Of a stretch of 13,183 nt of DNA, positions 7,020 to 13,183 are shown piece after piece. Origin of the DNA: Bacteroidaceae bacterium. Lineage in GTDB: Bacteria; Bacteroidota; Bacteroidia; Bacteroidales; Bacteroidaceae. How positions within the stretch are numbered: position 1 is the first letter of the stretch; each line of letters starts with the position of its first letter. The notes beneath the pieces are model-generated. The model was not told the origin of the DNA and ran no database searches. It was given only the letters and a program-made list of their open reading frames with translations. The position numbers and the translations under genes were made by a program. The stretch is from positions 1 through 13,183 of the forward strand of contig JAQWAN010000026.1 in assembly GCA_028707655.1 (NCBI GenBank), written 5' to 3'.

Positions 7020-9044
7020 CTAAAATGGTTTTCTAAATTTACAACCCTCTTTCCATTTAGAACAACCATAAGCCGTTTTTCCTTTAAGGATAACGCCCAA
7101 TCCACAAAGGGGACAAGTATCGCCCTCTTGGAGGGGTTTAGTAGCTGTATCGGTTTGTACGGCAGTATCTGCTGTACTCTTCTTCGTCTCTTTTTTAGGT
7201 GTTACCGTTTTTTTCTTTGCCTTTTTAGCTTTCTTTGGTTTCTTTTCTTGGAGAGAGCTTTTCTGCTCTTCAATGGTAATATGTCGATTTGTATTATCAC
7301 TAAGTACACTATATACGGTTTCCTTAATCATCTCTTTAAGCTCTTCAATAAAGACATGTGCATCATATTGTTTTTTCTCAATCTCACGCAGTTTCTTTTC
7401 CCAAATACCGGTTAACTCAGCCGATTTAAGTAGGTCTTCATGGATCAGTTGTATCAATTCTATACCGGTTTGTGTAGCAACAAGTCGCTTTTTCTCTTTA
7501 TTGATGTAGTGTCTTTTAAACAGGGTTTCAATAACGGCTGCACGTGTGGAGGGCCTACCAATACCATTTTCTTTTAATGCATCTCGCAGTTCATCGTTCT
7601 CTACTAGTTTTCCTGCAGTCTCCATGGCACGTAATAATGTTGCTTCTGTAAAGGCTTTAGGGGGCTGTGTGGTTTTTTCTGCTAATTCGGGTTCGTGCGG
7701 ACCACTTTCTCCTTTAACAAAATTGGGTAATGTGGCTTCTGCCGATTTATCGGTCAGCGTTTCATTAAAAACAACTTTCCAACCAGGAGAAGTTATCTGT
7801 TTGCCTGTTGCTTTAAAGGGAATGGCATTGACATCGCCCAATACTGTAGTTGTTAAAAAGGAACAATTGGGATAAAAAGCAGCAATAAAACGGAGAACAA
7901 TTAGATTGTACACGTTATTTTCCATCTCAGAGAGGTTCACAGCAGGTATACCCGTTGGAATAATGGCATGATGGTCTGTCACTTTAGCATTATCAAAGAC
8001 TTTCTTTGATTTAGGCAATTTCTTTTTAAAAAGTGGAGCGGTATACGATTCAAAATCTTTTAATCCCTTTAAAATGGTTGGACATTTAGGATAGATGTCA
8101 TCTGTTAGAAAAGTGGTGTCTACACGAGGGTAAGTGGTGAATTTCTTTTCATAGAGCGATTGAATAAGTCGTAAAGTTTCATCCGCAGAATAATCAAAGG
8201 TCTTATTACACTCTACTTGAAGAGAGGTTAAATCGAATAAACGAGGAGGCAGTTCTGTTCCTTTTTTGGAGGAGATATCTGTAACCACAAACGGATATTC
8301 TTTTACGTTTGACAAGAAATCAAGTCCCTCTTCTTTCGAAGAAAAACGCCCTTTTGTTGCGGAAAAACTAGTAGCACGATAAGTGGTTTTTAACTCCCAG
8401 TAAGGGGTTGGAACAAAATGCTCAATCTCGAGTTGACGATTTACAATAAGCGCTAATGTGGGGGTTTGTACACGTCCAATAGAGATTACCTGCTTGTTAT
8501 TGCCATATTTTACAGTGTATAAACGGGTAGCATTCATCCCTAAGAGCCAATCGCCTATTGCTCGGCTTAGGCCGGCCTCGTAAAGTGGATTAAATTCAGA
8601 TTGGTCTTTCAACTTTGAAAAGCCTTCTCGAATAGCTTCTTCTGTAAGTGAAGAGATCCATAACCGTTTAACAGGACAGGTGACACCAACTTTTTGGATA
8701 ACCCAGCGCTGAATCAATTCTCCCTCTTGTCCAGCATCACCGCAGTTAACAATATATTCTGCTTTTTTCATTAACTGTTCAATCACACTAAACTGCTTGA
8801 TGATTCCAGTATCATCAATAAGCTTAATACCAAAACGTGGGGGAATCATGGGTAAACTACCTAGGCTCCAACGTTTCCAATTGGCAGAATAGTCATGTGG
8901 TTCTTTTAGCGTACAAAGATGACCAAAGGTCCATGTCACTTGATAGTTATTTCCTTCATAATATCCATCTCTTCTAGAACGTGCTCCCAGAATATCTGCA
9001 ATATCTTTCGCTACACTTGGTTTCTCTGCTATACAAACAATCAT
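7020..9044 (-). CDS. topB: DNA topoisomerase III
   Basis: A 674-residue type IA topoisomerase that passes single DNA strands to relax and decatenate DNA. The N-terminal TOPRIM domain starts at residue 1 (MIVCIAEKPSVAKDI, catalytic E7) and contains CGDAGQEGELIQRW (101-114, acidic D103 and E107; the second aspartate of the classic DxDxE motif is glycine). ISIGRVQTPTLALI (187-200) is the family signature, and Y305 in TTYPRVDTTFL is the strand-cleaving tyrosine. After the core comes a lysine-rich linker (about 595-641, with KKPKKAKKAKKK), then a C4 zinc ribbon at the extreme C-terminus (C644, C647, C661, C668). Length and order fit chromosomal TopB of Bacteroidetes. It is divergent from the exonuclease gene, and a perfect -7 box lies 22 bases ahead of its ATG. 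The gene downstream starts 58 bases on. Confidence 0.95.
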   Translation of the reverse strand: MIVCIAEKPSVAKDIADILGARSRRDGYYEGNNYQVTWTFGHLCTLKEPHDYSANWKRWSLGSLPMIPPRFGIKLIDDTGIIKQFSVIEQLMKKAEYIVNCGDAGQEGELIQRWVIQKVGVTCPVKRLWISSLTEEAIREGFSKLKDQSEFNPLYEAGLSRAIGDWLLGMNATRLYTVKYGNNKQVISIGRVQTPTLALIVNRQLEIEHFVPTPYWELKTTYRATSFSATKGRFSSKEEGLDFLSNVKEYPFVVTDISSKKGTELPPRLFDLTSLQVECNKTFDYSADETLRLIQSLYEKKFTTYPRVDTTFLTDDIYPKCPTILKGLKDFESYTAPLFKKKLPKSKKVFDNAKVTDHHAIIPTGIPAVNLSEMENNVYNLIVLRFIAAFYPNCSFLTTTVLGDVNAIPFKATGKQITSPGWKVVFNETLTDKSAEATLPNFVKGESGPHEPELAEKTTQPPKAFTEATLLRAMETAGKLVENDELRDALKENGIGRPSTRAAVIETLFKRHYINKEKKRLVATQTGIELIQLIHEDLLKSAELTGIWEKKLREIEKKQYDAHVFIEELKEMIKETVYSVLSDNTNRHITIEEQKSSLQEKKPKKAKKAKKKTVTPKKETKKSTADTAVQTDTATKPLQEGDTCPLCGLGVILKGKTAYGCSKWKEGCKFRKPF

Positions 9045-9066
9045 AGTAATACCTCGTTTTTTTTTA

Positions 9067-9074
9067 CAAAGTTA
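9067..9074 (-). promoter_or_regulatory. Promoter -7 box of topB (TAACTTTG)
   Basis: On the minus strand TAACTTTG is an exact TAnnTTTG match, 22 bases before the topB start codon and followed by a run of A. No good TTTG -33 element is seen at the usual 19-21 base distance, so support rests on the -7 box and its position. Confidence 0.6.
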
Positions 9075-9115
9075 AAATATTATTGCTGTAAACGGATAGA
9101 TTTATCAAAAAATAC

Positions 9116-9123
9116 TAATTTTG
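9116..9123 (+). promoter_or_regulatory. Promoter -7 box of the exonuclease gene (TAATTTTG)
   Basis: TAATTTTG matches TAnnTTTG exactly on the plus strand in the 172-base divergent gap, about 40 bases from the topB box that points the other way. It would give a leader of about 85-90 bases. No clear -33 element is seen. The leader holds a two-codon reading frame (ATG CAA TAA, 9206-9214) just before the true start. Confidence 0.5.
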
Positions 9124-9216
9124 TGAAGTGTGGACGATCGCTTTTAAAAGAAGATCTCCCAAAAACGATTTATTATAGAGGATAAGAGTTTTTTTAATCC
9201 TAAACATGCAATAAAA

Positions 9217-9807
9217 ATGAAATTATTATTCTACGATCTAGAAACAACAGGAGTAAGATATTGGAAGAACGGTATTCACCAAATAAGTGGTGAGATAGTA
9301 ATTGATGGCGAAAGCAAAGAAAAATTTAATTTCTTTGTCAGACCCCACGAGAGTTGTCTAATAGAGGAGGAAGCACTTGCCGTATGCAATGTTACTAGCG
9401 AACAGATTAAAGCTTATCCACCCATGAACGAGGTTTATTTGGAGCTCACAAATCTTCTTGCTAAATATATAGATAAGTTTGATAAGAAAGATAAGTTTTT
9501 TCTAGTAGGGTATAATAATAGCTCATTCGATAATGCATTCTTTAAAGCTTTTTTTGTACAAAACAACGATAACTATTTCTACTCTTGGTTTTGGGTTAAT
9601 TCCATAGATGTAATGGTACTCTCCACACTGTTTTTAATGGATAAAAGAGCATCTATGAGAAACTTTAAACAGGAGACTGTGGCACGCGAATTAGGAATTG
9701 AACTAGATAGCACAAAACTGCATGATGCACATTATGATGTTTGGCTAACGAAGATTATTTATGATAAGATTATTGAAAATTCGGCTATCAAACGTACTTT
9801 GTTTTAA
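9217..9807 (+). CDS. DnaQ-like 3'-5' exonuclease (DEDDh family)
   Basis: A 196-residue single-domain protein of the RNase T/DnaQ exonuclease superfamily. All three Exo motifs and the catalytic set are visible: Exo I as FYDLETTG (D7, E9), Exo II as VGYNNSSFDNAF (D105), and Exo III as LHDAHYDVWLT (H169, D174, five residues apart as in DEDDh enzymes). Such enzymes remove nucleotides from 3' ends of DNA or RNA. The absence of any polymerase, helicase or BRCT domain leaves the substrate open: a proofreading-type subunit, a repair nuclease or an RNA-trimming enzyme are all possible. It stands alone, divergent from topB and upstream of proS, each with its own promoter box. The ATG at 9217 is used because the upstream ATG at 9206 meets a stop after one codon. 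Confidence 0.88.
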   Translation: MKLLFYDLETTGVRYWKNGIHQISGEIVIDGESKEKFNFFVRPHESCLIEEEALAVCNVTSEQIKAYPPMNEVYLELTNLLAKYIDKFDKKDKFFLVGYNNSSFDNAFFKAFFVQNNDNYFYSWFWVNSIDVMVLSTLFLMDKRASMRNFKQETVARELGIELDSTKLHDAHYDVWLTKIIYDKIIENSAIKRTLF

Positions 9808-9864
9808 TAGAAGCTGTTTTAACGGAAAGATAAAAGTAGTTGAATAGCATCTTTTATGCTTCTA
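9808..9864 (+). repeat. Nested inverted repeats after the exonuclease stop
   Basis: TAGAAGC (9808-9814) pairs with GCTTCTA (9858-9864), and inside it ATAAAAG (9830-9836) pairs with CTTTTAT (9851-9857). The two right-hand arms abut, while the left-hand arms are separated by a 15-base bulge. There is no T-run after the outer stem, so it does not look like a standard intrinsic terminator; it may be a processed 3' end or an RNA element. Two seven-base pairings in AT-rich DNA could also be chance. Confidence 0.35.
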
Positions 9865-9890
9865 GACTTCAATGTTTTCAACAAATGTTG

Positions 9891-9898
9891 TAATTTTG
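9891..9898 (+). promoter_or_regulatory. Promoter -7 box of proS (TAATTTTG) within short inverted repeats
   Basis: TAATTTTG fits TAnnTTTG and lies 39 bases before the proS start. It is bracketed by GTTG (9887-9890) and CAAC (9899-9902), and the left arm is also part of CAACA-AA-TGTTG (9879-9890). These overlapping arms could form an operator or alternative hairpins. The -33 region is weak. The leader from here to the ATG is almost pure A/T with no Shine-Dalgarno sequence, as is usual in this phylum. Confidence 0.55.
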
Positions 9899-9937
9899 CA
9901 ACTTCGAATAAAAAATATAATATAAGATAATATTGCA

Positions 9938-11419
9938 ATGGCAAAAGAATTAAAAGGGCTTACAAAGAGAAGCGTAAACTATTCTCAATGGTATAATGAA
10001 TTAGTGGTTAAGGCAGATTTAGCAGAACAATCGCCAGTAAGGGGTTGTATGGTGATCAAACCTTATGGATATGCTATTTGGGAGAAGATGCAACGTGCAC
10101 TAGATGACATGTTTAAGGAAACTGGACATGAGAATGCTTATTTCCCTTTATTAATTCCTAAATCGTATTTGAGCAAAGAGGCAGAACATGTGGAAGGTTT
10201 TGCTAAGGAATGTGCTGTTGTTACACACTACCGCTTAAAAAATGCAGAAGATGGATCGGGCATCATTGTGGACCCCGCTGCAAAACTAGAGGAGGAACTT
10301 ATTATTCGTCCTACCTCTGAAACGATTATTTGGAGTACCTATAAAAAATGGATTAATTCATATAGAGATCTTCCTATCTTGTGCAACCAATGGGCAAATG
10401 TAATGCGTTGGGAGATGCGTACACGCTTGTTCTTGCGTACTTCTGAGTTCTTATGGCAAGAGGGACACACGGCTCATGCTACACGCGAAGAGGCAGAGGA
10501 GGAAACTGTAAAGATGATTAATGTATATAGTAACTTTGCAGAAAACTTTATGGCTGTACCCGTGGTAAAAGGTGTGAAATCGGCAACAGAACGATTTGCT
10601 GGTGCCTTAGATACCTATACAATTGAAGCTATGATGCAAGATGGCAAGGCACTTCAAAGTGGTACCTCTCATTTCTTAGGTCAAAACTTTGCGAAAGCTT
10701 TTGATGTGCAGTTTGTAGACAAAAACAACAAGATGAACTATGTATGGGCATCTTCTTGGGGCGTTTCTACACGTTTAATTGGCGCATTAATTATGTCTCA
10801 CTCAGATGATAATGGTTTGGTTTTACCTCCTAAATTAGCTCCTATACAGGTGGTGATTGTTCCTATCTATCGTAACGAGGAGCAACTTGGCTTGATTAAC
10901 GAAAAGGTGTCTGGTATTGTTGCTAAATTAAAATCCATGGGCGTTTCTGTGAAATATGATAATTCGGATAACAAACGTCCTGGTTTCAAATTTGCAGAAT
11001 ATGAACTAAAAGGGGTGCCTGTACGATTAGTTATGGGTGGACGCGACTTGGAAAGCAACACGATGGAAGTAATGCGTAGAGATACCCTAGAGAAAGAGAC
11101 CGTTTCTTGTGATAATATTGAAGCATATGTTTTCAATCTACTCGAGGAGATTCAAGCAAATATCTATCAAAAAGCATTAGACTTTAGAACAAAAAGTACA
11201 CGTAACGTAGAATCGTACGATGAGTTCAAAGTAGAGATAGAAAAGGGTGGATTCTTAATGGCACATTGGGATGGCACACCAGAAACGGAAGAGTTAATTA
11301 AAAATGAAACAAAGGCTACTATTCGTTGTATTCCACTTGATGGGGATAAAACACCGGGGAAATGTATGGTAACAGGTAAACCATCTGCTCGTAGAGTGAT
11401 GTTTGCACGTGCTTATTAA
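9938..11419 (+). CDS. proS: Prolyl-tRNA synthetase (short, archaeal/eukaryote-like type)
   Basis: A 493-residue class II aminoacyl-tRNA synthetase that charges tRNA-Pro with proline in the cytoplasm. The class II motifs are visible: motif 1 around 36-75 (GCMVIKPYGYAIWEKMQ), the proline/ATP region RPTSET (124-129), motif 2 with WEMRTRLFLRTSEFLWQEGH (158-177), SGTSHFLGQNF in the middle, and motif 3 as GALIMSHSDDNGLVLPP before the anticodon-binding domain. There is no editing (INS) insert between motifs 2 and 3, and the protein has the C-terminal extension of the archaeal-type enzymes, ending in FARAY. Only two cysteines (C464, C476) remain where a four-cysteine zinc site is found in some relatives, so zinc binding is doubtful. 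It is a single-gene unit with its own promoter box and a strong terminator 37 bases after the stop. Confidence 0.97.
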   Translation: MAKELKGLTKRSVNYSQWYNELVVKADLAEQSPVRGCMVIKPYGYAIWEKMQRALDDMFKETGHENAYFPLLIPKSYLSKEAEHVEGFAKECAVVTHYRLKNAEDGSGIIVDPAAKLEEELIIRPTSETIIWSTYKKWINSYRDLPILCNQWANVMRWEMRTRLFLRTSEFLWQEGHTAHATREEAEEETVKMINVYSNFAENFMAVPVVKGVKSATERFAGALDTYTIEAMMQDGKALQSGTSHFLGQNFAKAFDVQFVDKNNKMNYVWASSWGVSTRLIGALIMSHSDDNGLVLPPKLAPIQVVIVPIYRNEEQLGLINEKVSGIVAKLKSMGVSVKYDNSDNKRPGFKFAEYELKGVPVRLVMGGRDLESNTMEVMRRDTLEKETVSCDNIEAYVFNLLEEIQANIYQKALDFRTKSTRNVESYDEFKVEIEKGGFLMAHWDGTPETEELIKNETKATIRCIPLDGDKTPGKCMVTGKPSARRVMFARAY

Positions 11420-11456
11420 TTACTCCAAAAACGATAAAAGTGAACTAAAATAACGG

Positions 11457-11489
11457 GGTGCTTAAGAGGAAACTTTTAAGCACCTTTTT
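11457..11489 (+). terminator. Intrinsic terminator of proS with GAAA tetraloop
   Basis: GGTGCTTAAGAG (11457-11468) pairs with CTTTTAAGCACC (11473-11484), 12 base pairs with one G-T wobble. The loop is GAAA, a stabilising GNRA tetraloop closed by G-C, and five T follow (11485-11489). It lies between the proS stop and the next start, so it ends the proS transcript and implies that the LpxR-like gene needs read-through or its own promoter. Confidence 0.93.
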
Positions 11490-11508
11490 GTTTTCTAAAT
11501 TTTAAAGC

Positions 11509-12465
11509 ATGAGAAATCTAGTATTGCTTCTTATTACCCTGATTTTTAGCTGGAGTAATCTTGACCTATTGGCACAAGGAAAGCCAGATAAACATGAAAT
11601 AGGGTTTATAACGGACAATGATCTATATGTTTCTCTCTTTAGAGATAGATACTATACCAATGGATTCTATCTGAATTATCGGTATTTATCCACAAAAAGA
11701 AGTGAGCACCTTCTTAAACAGATTTTTGAGATGCAAGTGGGACATCAAATTTATAATCCCTACAAAGCTACTGTGCTTCTTCTATCGGAACACGACCGAC
11801 CCTATGCAGCTTATCTCTACGGAGCATTTGCACTACAAAACAACTACAAAAACGGAAACCTTATCAAACTGCAACTACAACTAGGTGTCATTGGGAAAAA
11901 GGCATTTGGTAGGGAGATACAAGAGGCTATCCATGTGCTACATCATCTTCGGAAAATGAATGGCTGGGATTATCAAATAGCTAATGCGTTTGTTTTAAAT
12001 CTAAATACAATGTTCTCAAAGCATTTAGCTAGCAGACGTTATGCCGACCTACACTGGACAAATCAGTTACGCATGGGTACCATCTTTACAGATCTATTTA
12101 CAGGACTTTATGGTAGAATTGGACTACTTAAATTGCAGCCTCTTTCCAATTCCATTGCATACCATACACAGCTGAATAATATATCTACAAAAGAGAAAAA
12201 ACGATCGGAGCTATTTATTCAAACAAAATTAGAAGTGGGATACGCACTTTATAATGCAACAATACAGGGCTCCTTTCTCAATAATAACAGCCCAATAACT
12301 TATCCAATTACGCCTTTTCAAATACAGGGAGAAGTGGGGCTCCACTATAAAATAGATAATTTAAGCTTAGCCTATACAATCCATTATTACTCCAAAAAAA
12401 TCAGAAATGAAGTGGTACCATTCAGCAATACCTATGGTAGTATCGAATTTAATGTCACTTTTTAA
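11509..12465 (+). CDS. lpxR: LpxR-family outer-membrane lipid A deacylase (DUF2219)
   Basis: A 318-residue protein with a signal peptide (about 1-22, cleavage probably after LLA before Q23) followed by beta-barrel-like sequence of alternating residues, ending in an aromatic F (FNVTF) as outer-membrane proteins do. LpxR hallmarks are in order: TDNDLY (36-40, with N37 and D38), RDRYYTNGFYL (45-55), RPYAAYLYG (97-105), LGVIGKKAFGREIQEAIH (125-142, ending in H142) and GWDYQIAN (152-159). In Salmonella LpxR the asparagine-aspartate pair and a histidine form part of the active site; N37, D38 and H142 are the likely counterparts. That enzyme removes the 3'-acyloxyacyl chain of lipid A at the outer leaflet; the same role here is inferred. 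No clear promoter was seen in the 20 bases between the proS terminator and the ATG. Confidence 0.85.
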   Translation: MRNLVLLLITLIFSWSNLDLLAQGKPDKHEIGFITDNDLYVSLFRDRYYTNGFYLNYRYLSTKRSEHLLKQIFEMQVGHQIYNPYKATVLLLSEHDRPYAAYLYGAFALQNNYKNGNLIKLQLQLGVIGKKAFGREIQEAIHVLHHLRKMNGWDYQIANAFVLNLNTMFSKHLASRRYADLHWTNQLRMGTIFTDLFTGLYGRIGLLKLQPLSNSIAYHTQLNNISTKEKKRSELFIQTKLEVGYALYNATIQGSFLNNNSPITYPITPFQIQGEVGLHYKIDNLSLAYTIHYYSKKIRNEVVPFSNTYGSIEFNVTF

Positions 12466-12503
12466 AACTAATTGACCGCTATCTCTATTTTTACTACCAA
12501 TTA

Positions 12504-12535
12504 TTTGATGCTTACATTAAATATGTCTAACTTTG
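12504..12535 (+). promoter_or_regulatory. Bacteroidetes promoter (TTTG-N20-TAACTTTG) of the Nif3-family gene
   Basis: A -33 TTTG (12504-12507) and a -7 TAACTTTG (12528-12535) are separated by 20 bases, matching the published Bacteroidetes consensus in both elements and spacing. It sits between the lpxR stop and the next start, 19 bases before the ATG. It is the best promoter in the window. Confidence 0.8.
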
Positions 12536-12554
12536 CAACAGATAATTTTTTTTT

Positions 12555-13183
12555 ATGAAAATAAAGGAGATAGTTAGTGCCCTTGAGCGGTTCGCACCTC
12601 TGCCTTTGCAAGATGGGTTTGATAATTCCGGCTTGCAAATTGGAATTACAGAGATGGAAGCAACAAGGGCTTTGTTGTGTCTAGACGTAACGGAAGCTGT
12701 TATTGATGAAGCCATCAATAAGGGTTGTAATGTAATCATTTCTCACCATCCTTTAATCTTTAAGGGATATAAGTCATTAACGGGAAAAGATTATATAGAG
12801 CGTTCCATCATGAAGGCTATACAACATAATATTGTTCTGTATGCTGCACACACCAATCTAGACAATGTTAGTGGGGGAGTCAGCTACAAAATGGCGGAAA
12901 AAATAGGACTAAAAGATGTTCGTATTTTAGATGCTAAGAATGATATGCTGTACAAACTAGTTACCTATGTGCCAGTCGATTACGCAGAAAGGCTAAAAAG
13001 TGCTTTGTTTGCAGCTGGCTGCGGAAATATTGGAGCCTATGACGCTTGCTCTTTTCAGTCAACAGGTTTAGGCGCTTTTAGGCCCAGCAAGAAGAGCAAC
13101 CCATTTTGTGGTACAATTGGTGCAATACATCAGGAGAAAGAGACAAAAATTGAGGTTGTGCTTCCTGTCTATAAAAAAGAGAG
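12555..13183 (+). CDS. Nif3/YbgI-family dinuclear metal-centre protein (5' part; runs off the window)
   Basis: The reading frame starts at ATG 12555, 19 bases after a strong promoter, and stays open for 209 codons to the window edge. The N-terminus (MKIKEIVSALERFAPLPLQDGFDNSGLQIG) has the family's DN-GLQIG motif. SHHPLIFKG follows at about 63-71 and AAHTNLDNVSGG at about 97-108, giving the metal-binding histidines and aspartate. From about residue 130 (DMLYKLVTYVPVDYAERL) the sequence turns into the PII/CutA-like insert of the long YqfO form, so a full length of about 360 residues is expected, with the second metal-ligand set (HxxxE) beyond the window. The family forms hexameric toroids. Its role is unsettled: GTP cyclohydrolase type 1-like naming is common but weakly supported. 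Confidence 0.93.
   Translation, partial: MKIKEIVSALERFAPLPLQDGFDNSGLQIGITEMEATRALLCLDVTEAVIDEAINKGCNVIISHHPLIFKGYKSLTGKDYIERSIMKAIQHNIVLYAAHTNLDNVSGGVSYKMAEKIGLKDVRILDAKNDMLYKLVTYVPVDYAERLKSALFAAGCGNIGAYDACSFQSTGLGAFRPSKKSNPFCGTIGAIHQEKETKIEVVLPVYKKE

Noticed and set aside
7180..7260. The A/T-rich stretch in topB as a possible frameshift site
   Set aside because: The frame stays open through the lysine-rich linker to an intact C4 zinc ribbon, so nothing requires a frameshift.
7128..7509. Plus-strand open frames opposite the 3' part of topB
   Set aside because: They lie antisense to the lysine-rich linker and neighbouring core of TopB, and give Phe/Leu/Ser-rich translations typical of antisense of AAA/AAG-rich codons.
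12527..12739. A 70-codon minus-strand frame over the Nif3 promoter and start
   Set aside because: It is antisense to a clear Nif3-family N-terminus and has no family resemblance.
1..13183. A defence, mobile or biosynthetic island
   Set aside because: No transposase, integrase, toxin-antitoxin pair, restriction gene, CRISPR array, tRNA-flanked junction or synthase cluster is seen; the single exonuclease and topB are ordinary chromosomal genes with no defence-like partners.

Overview
The window comes from the chromosome of an AT-rich member of the Bacteroidetes, most likely order Bacteroidales. The grounds are: a Bacteroidetes-type KdsB and prolyl-tRNA synthetase; an OmpA-family lipoprotein with the TPR, PD40 propeller, CRD and OmpA layout of the type IX secretion protein PorE; several intergenic boxes matching the Bacteroidetes -7 element TAnnTTTG; and A/T-rich leaders without a clear Shine-Dalgarno sequence. 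I cannot name the genus. No tRNA, rRNA, CRISPR array, insertion sequence or phage gene was seen, and every gene reads as chromosomal and intact except for the two cut by the window ends.

Layout. (1) Bases 1-2689, plus strand: the 3' end of kdsB, an M16-family peptidase homologue that has lost its zinc site, and a secreted protein made of 14 MORN repeats. The gaps are 26 and 19 bases, so this looks like one transcription unit. It ends at a very regular two-way terminator (2706-2747). (2) Bases 2762-9044, minus strand: in transcription order topB (topoisomerase III), a PorE-like OmpA lipoprotein, a membrane-anchored metallophosphoesterase, then prs (PRPP synthetase), which has its own promoter box. 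The lipoprotein and phosphoesterase genes are 7 bases apart. (3) Bases 9217-9807, plus strand: a DnaQ-like 3'-5' exonuclease, divergent from topB, with back-to-back promoter boxes between them. (4) Bases 9938-11419: proS with its own promoter box, closed by a GAAA-loop terminator. (5) Bases 11509-12465: an LpxR-like outer-membrane lipid A deacylase. (6) From base 12555: a Nif3/YbgI-family protein with a textbook Bacteroidetes promoter, running off the window end.

By function the window mixes housekeeping (prs, proS, topB, exonuclease, Nif3) with cell-envelope genes (kdsB and LpxR for lipopolysaccharide, the PorE-like lipoprotein linking outer membrane and peptidoglycan, the secreted MORN protein). 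I found no convincing new multi-gene system. The most unusual items are the periplasmic or surface MORN protein paired with a catalytically dead M16 homologue, the PorE-like gene coupled to a membrane phosphoesterase, and nested inverted repeats around the proS promoter.
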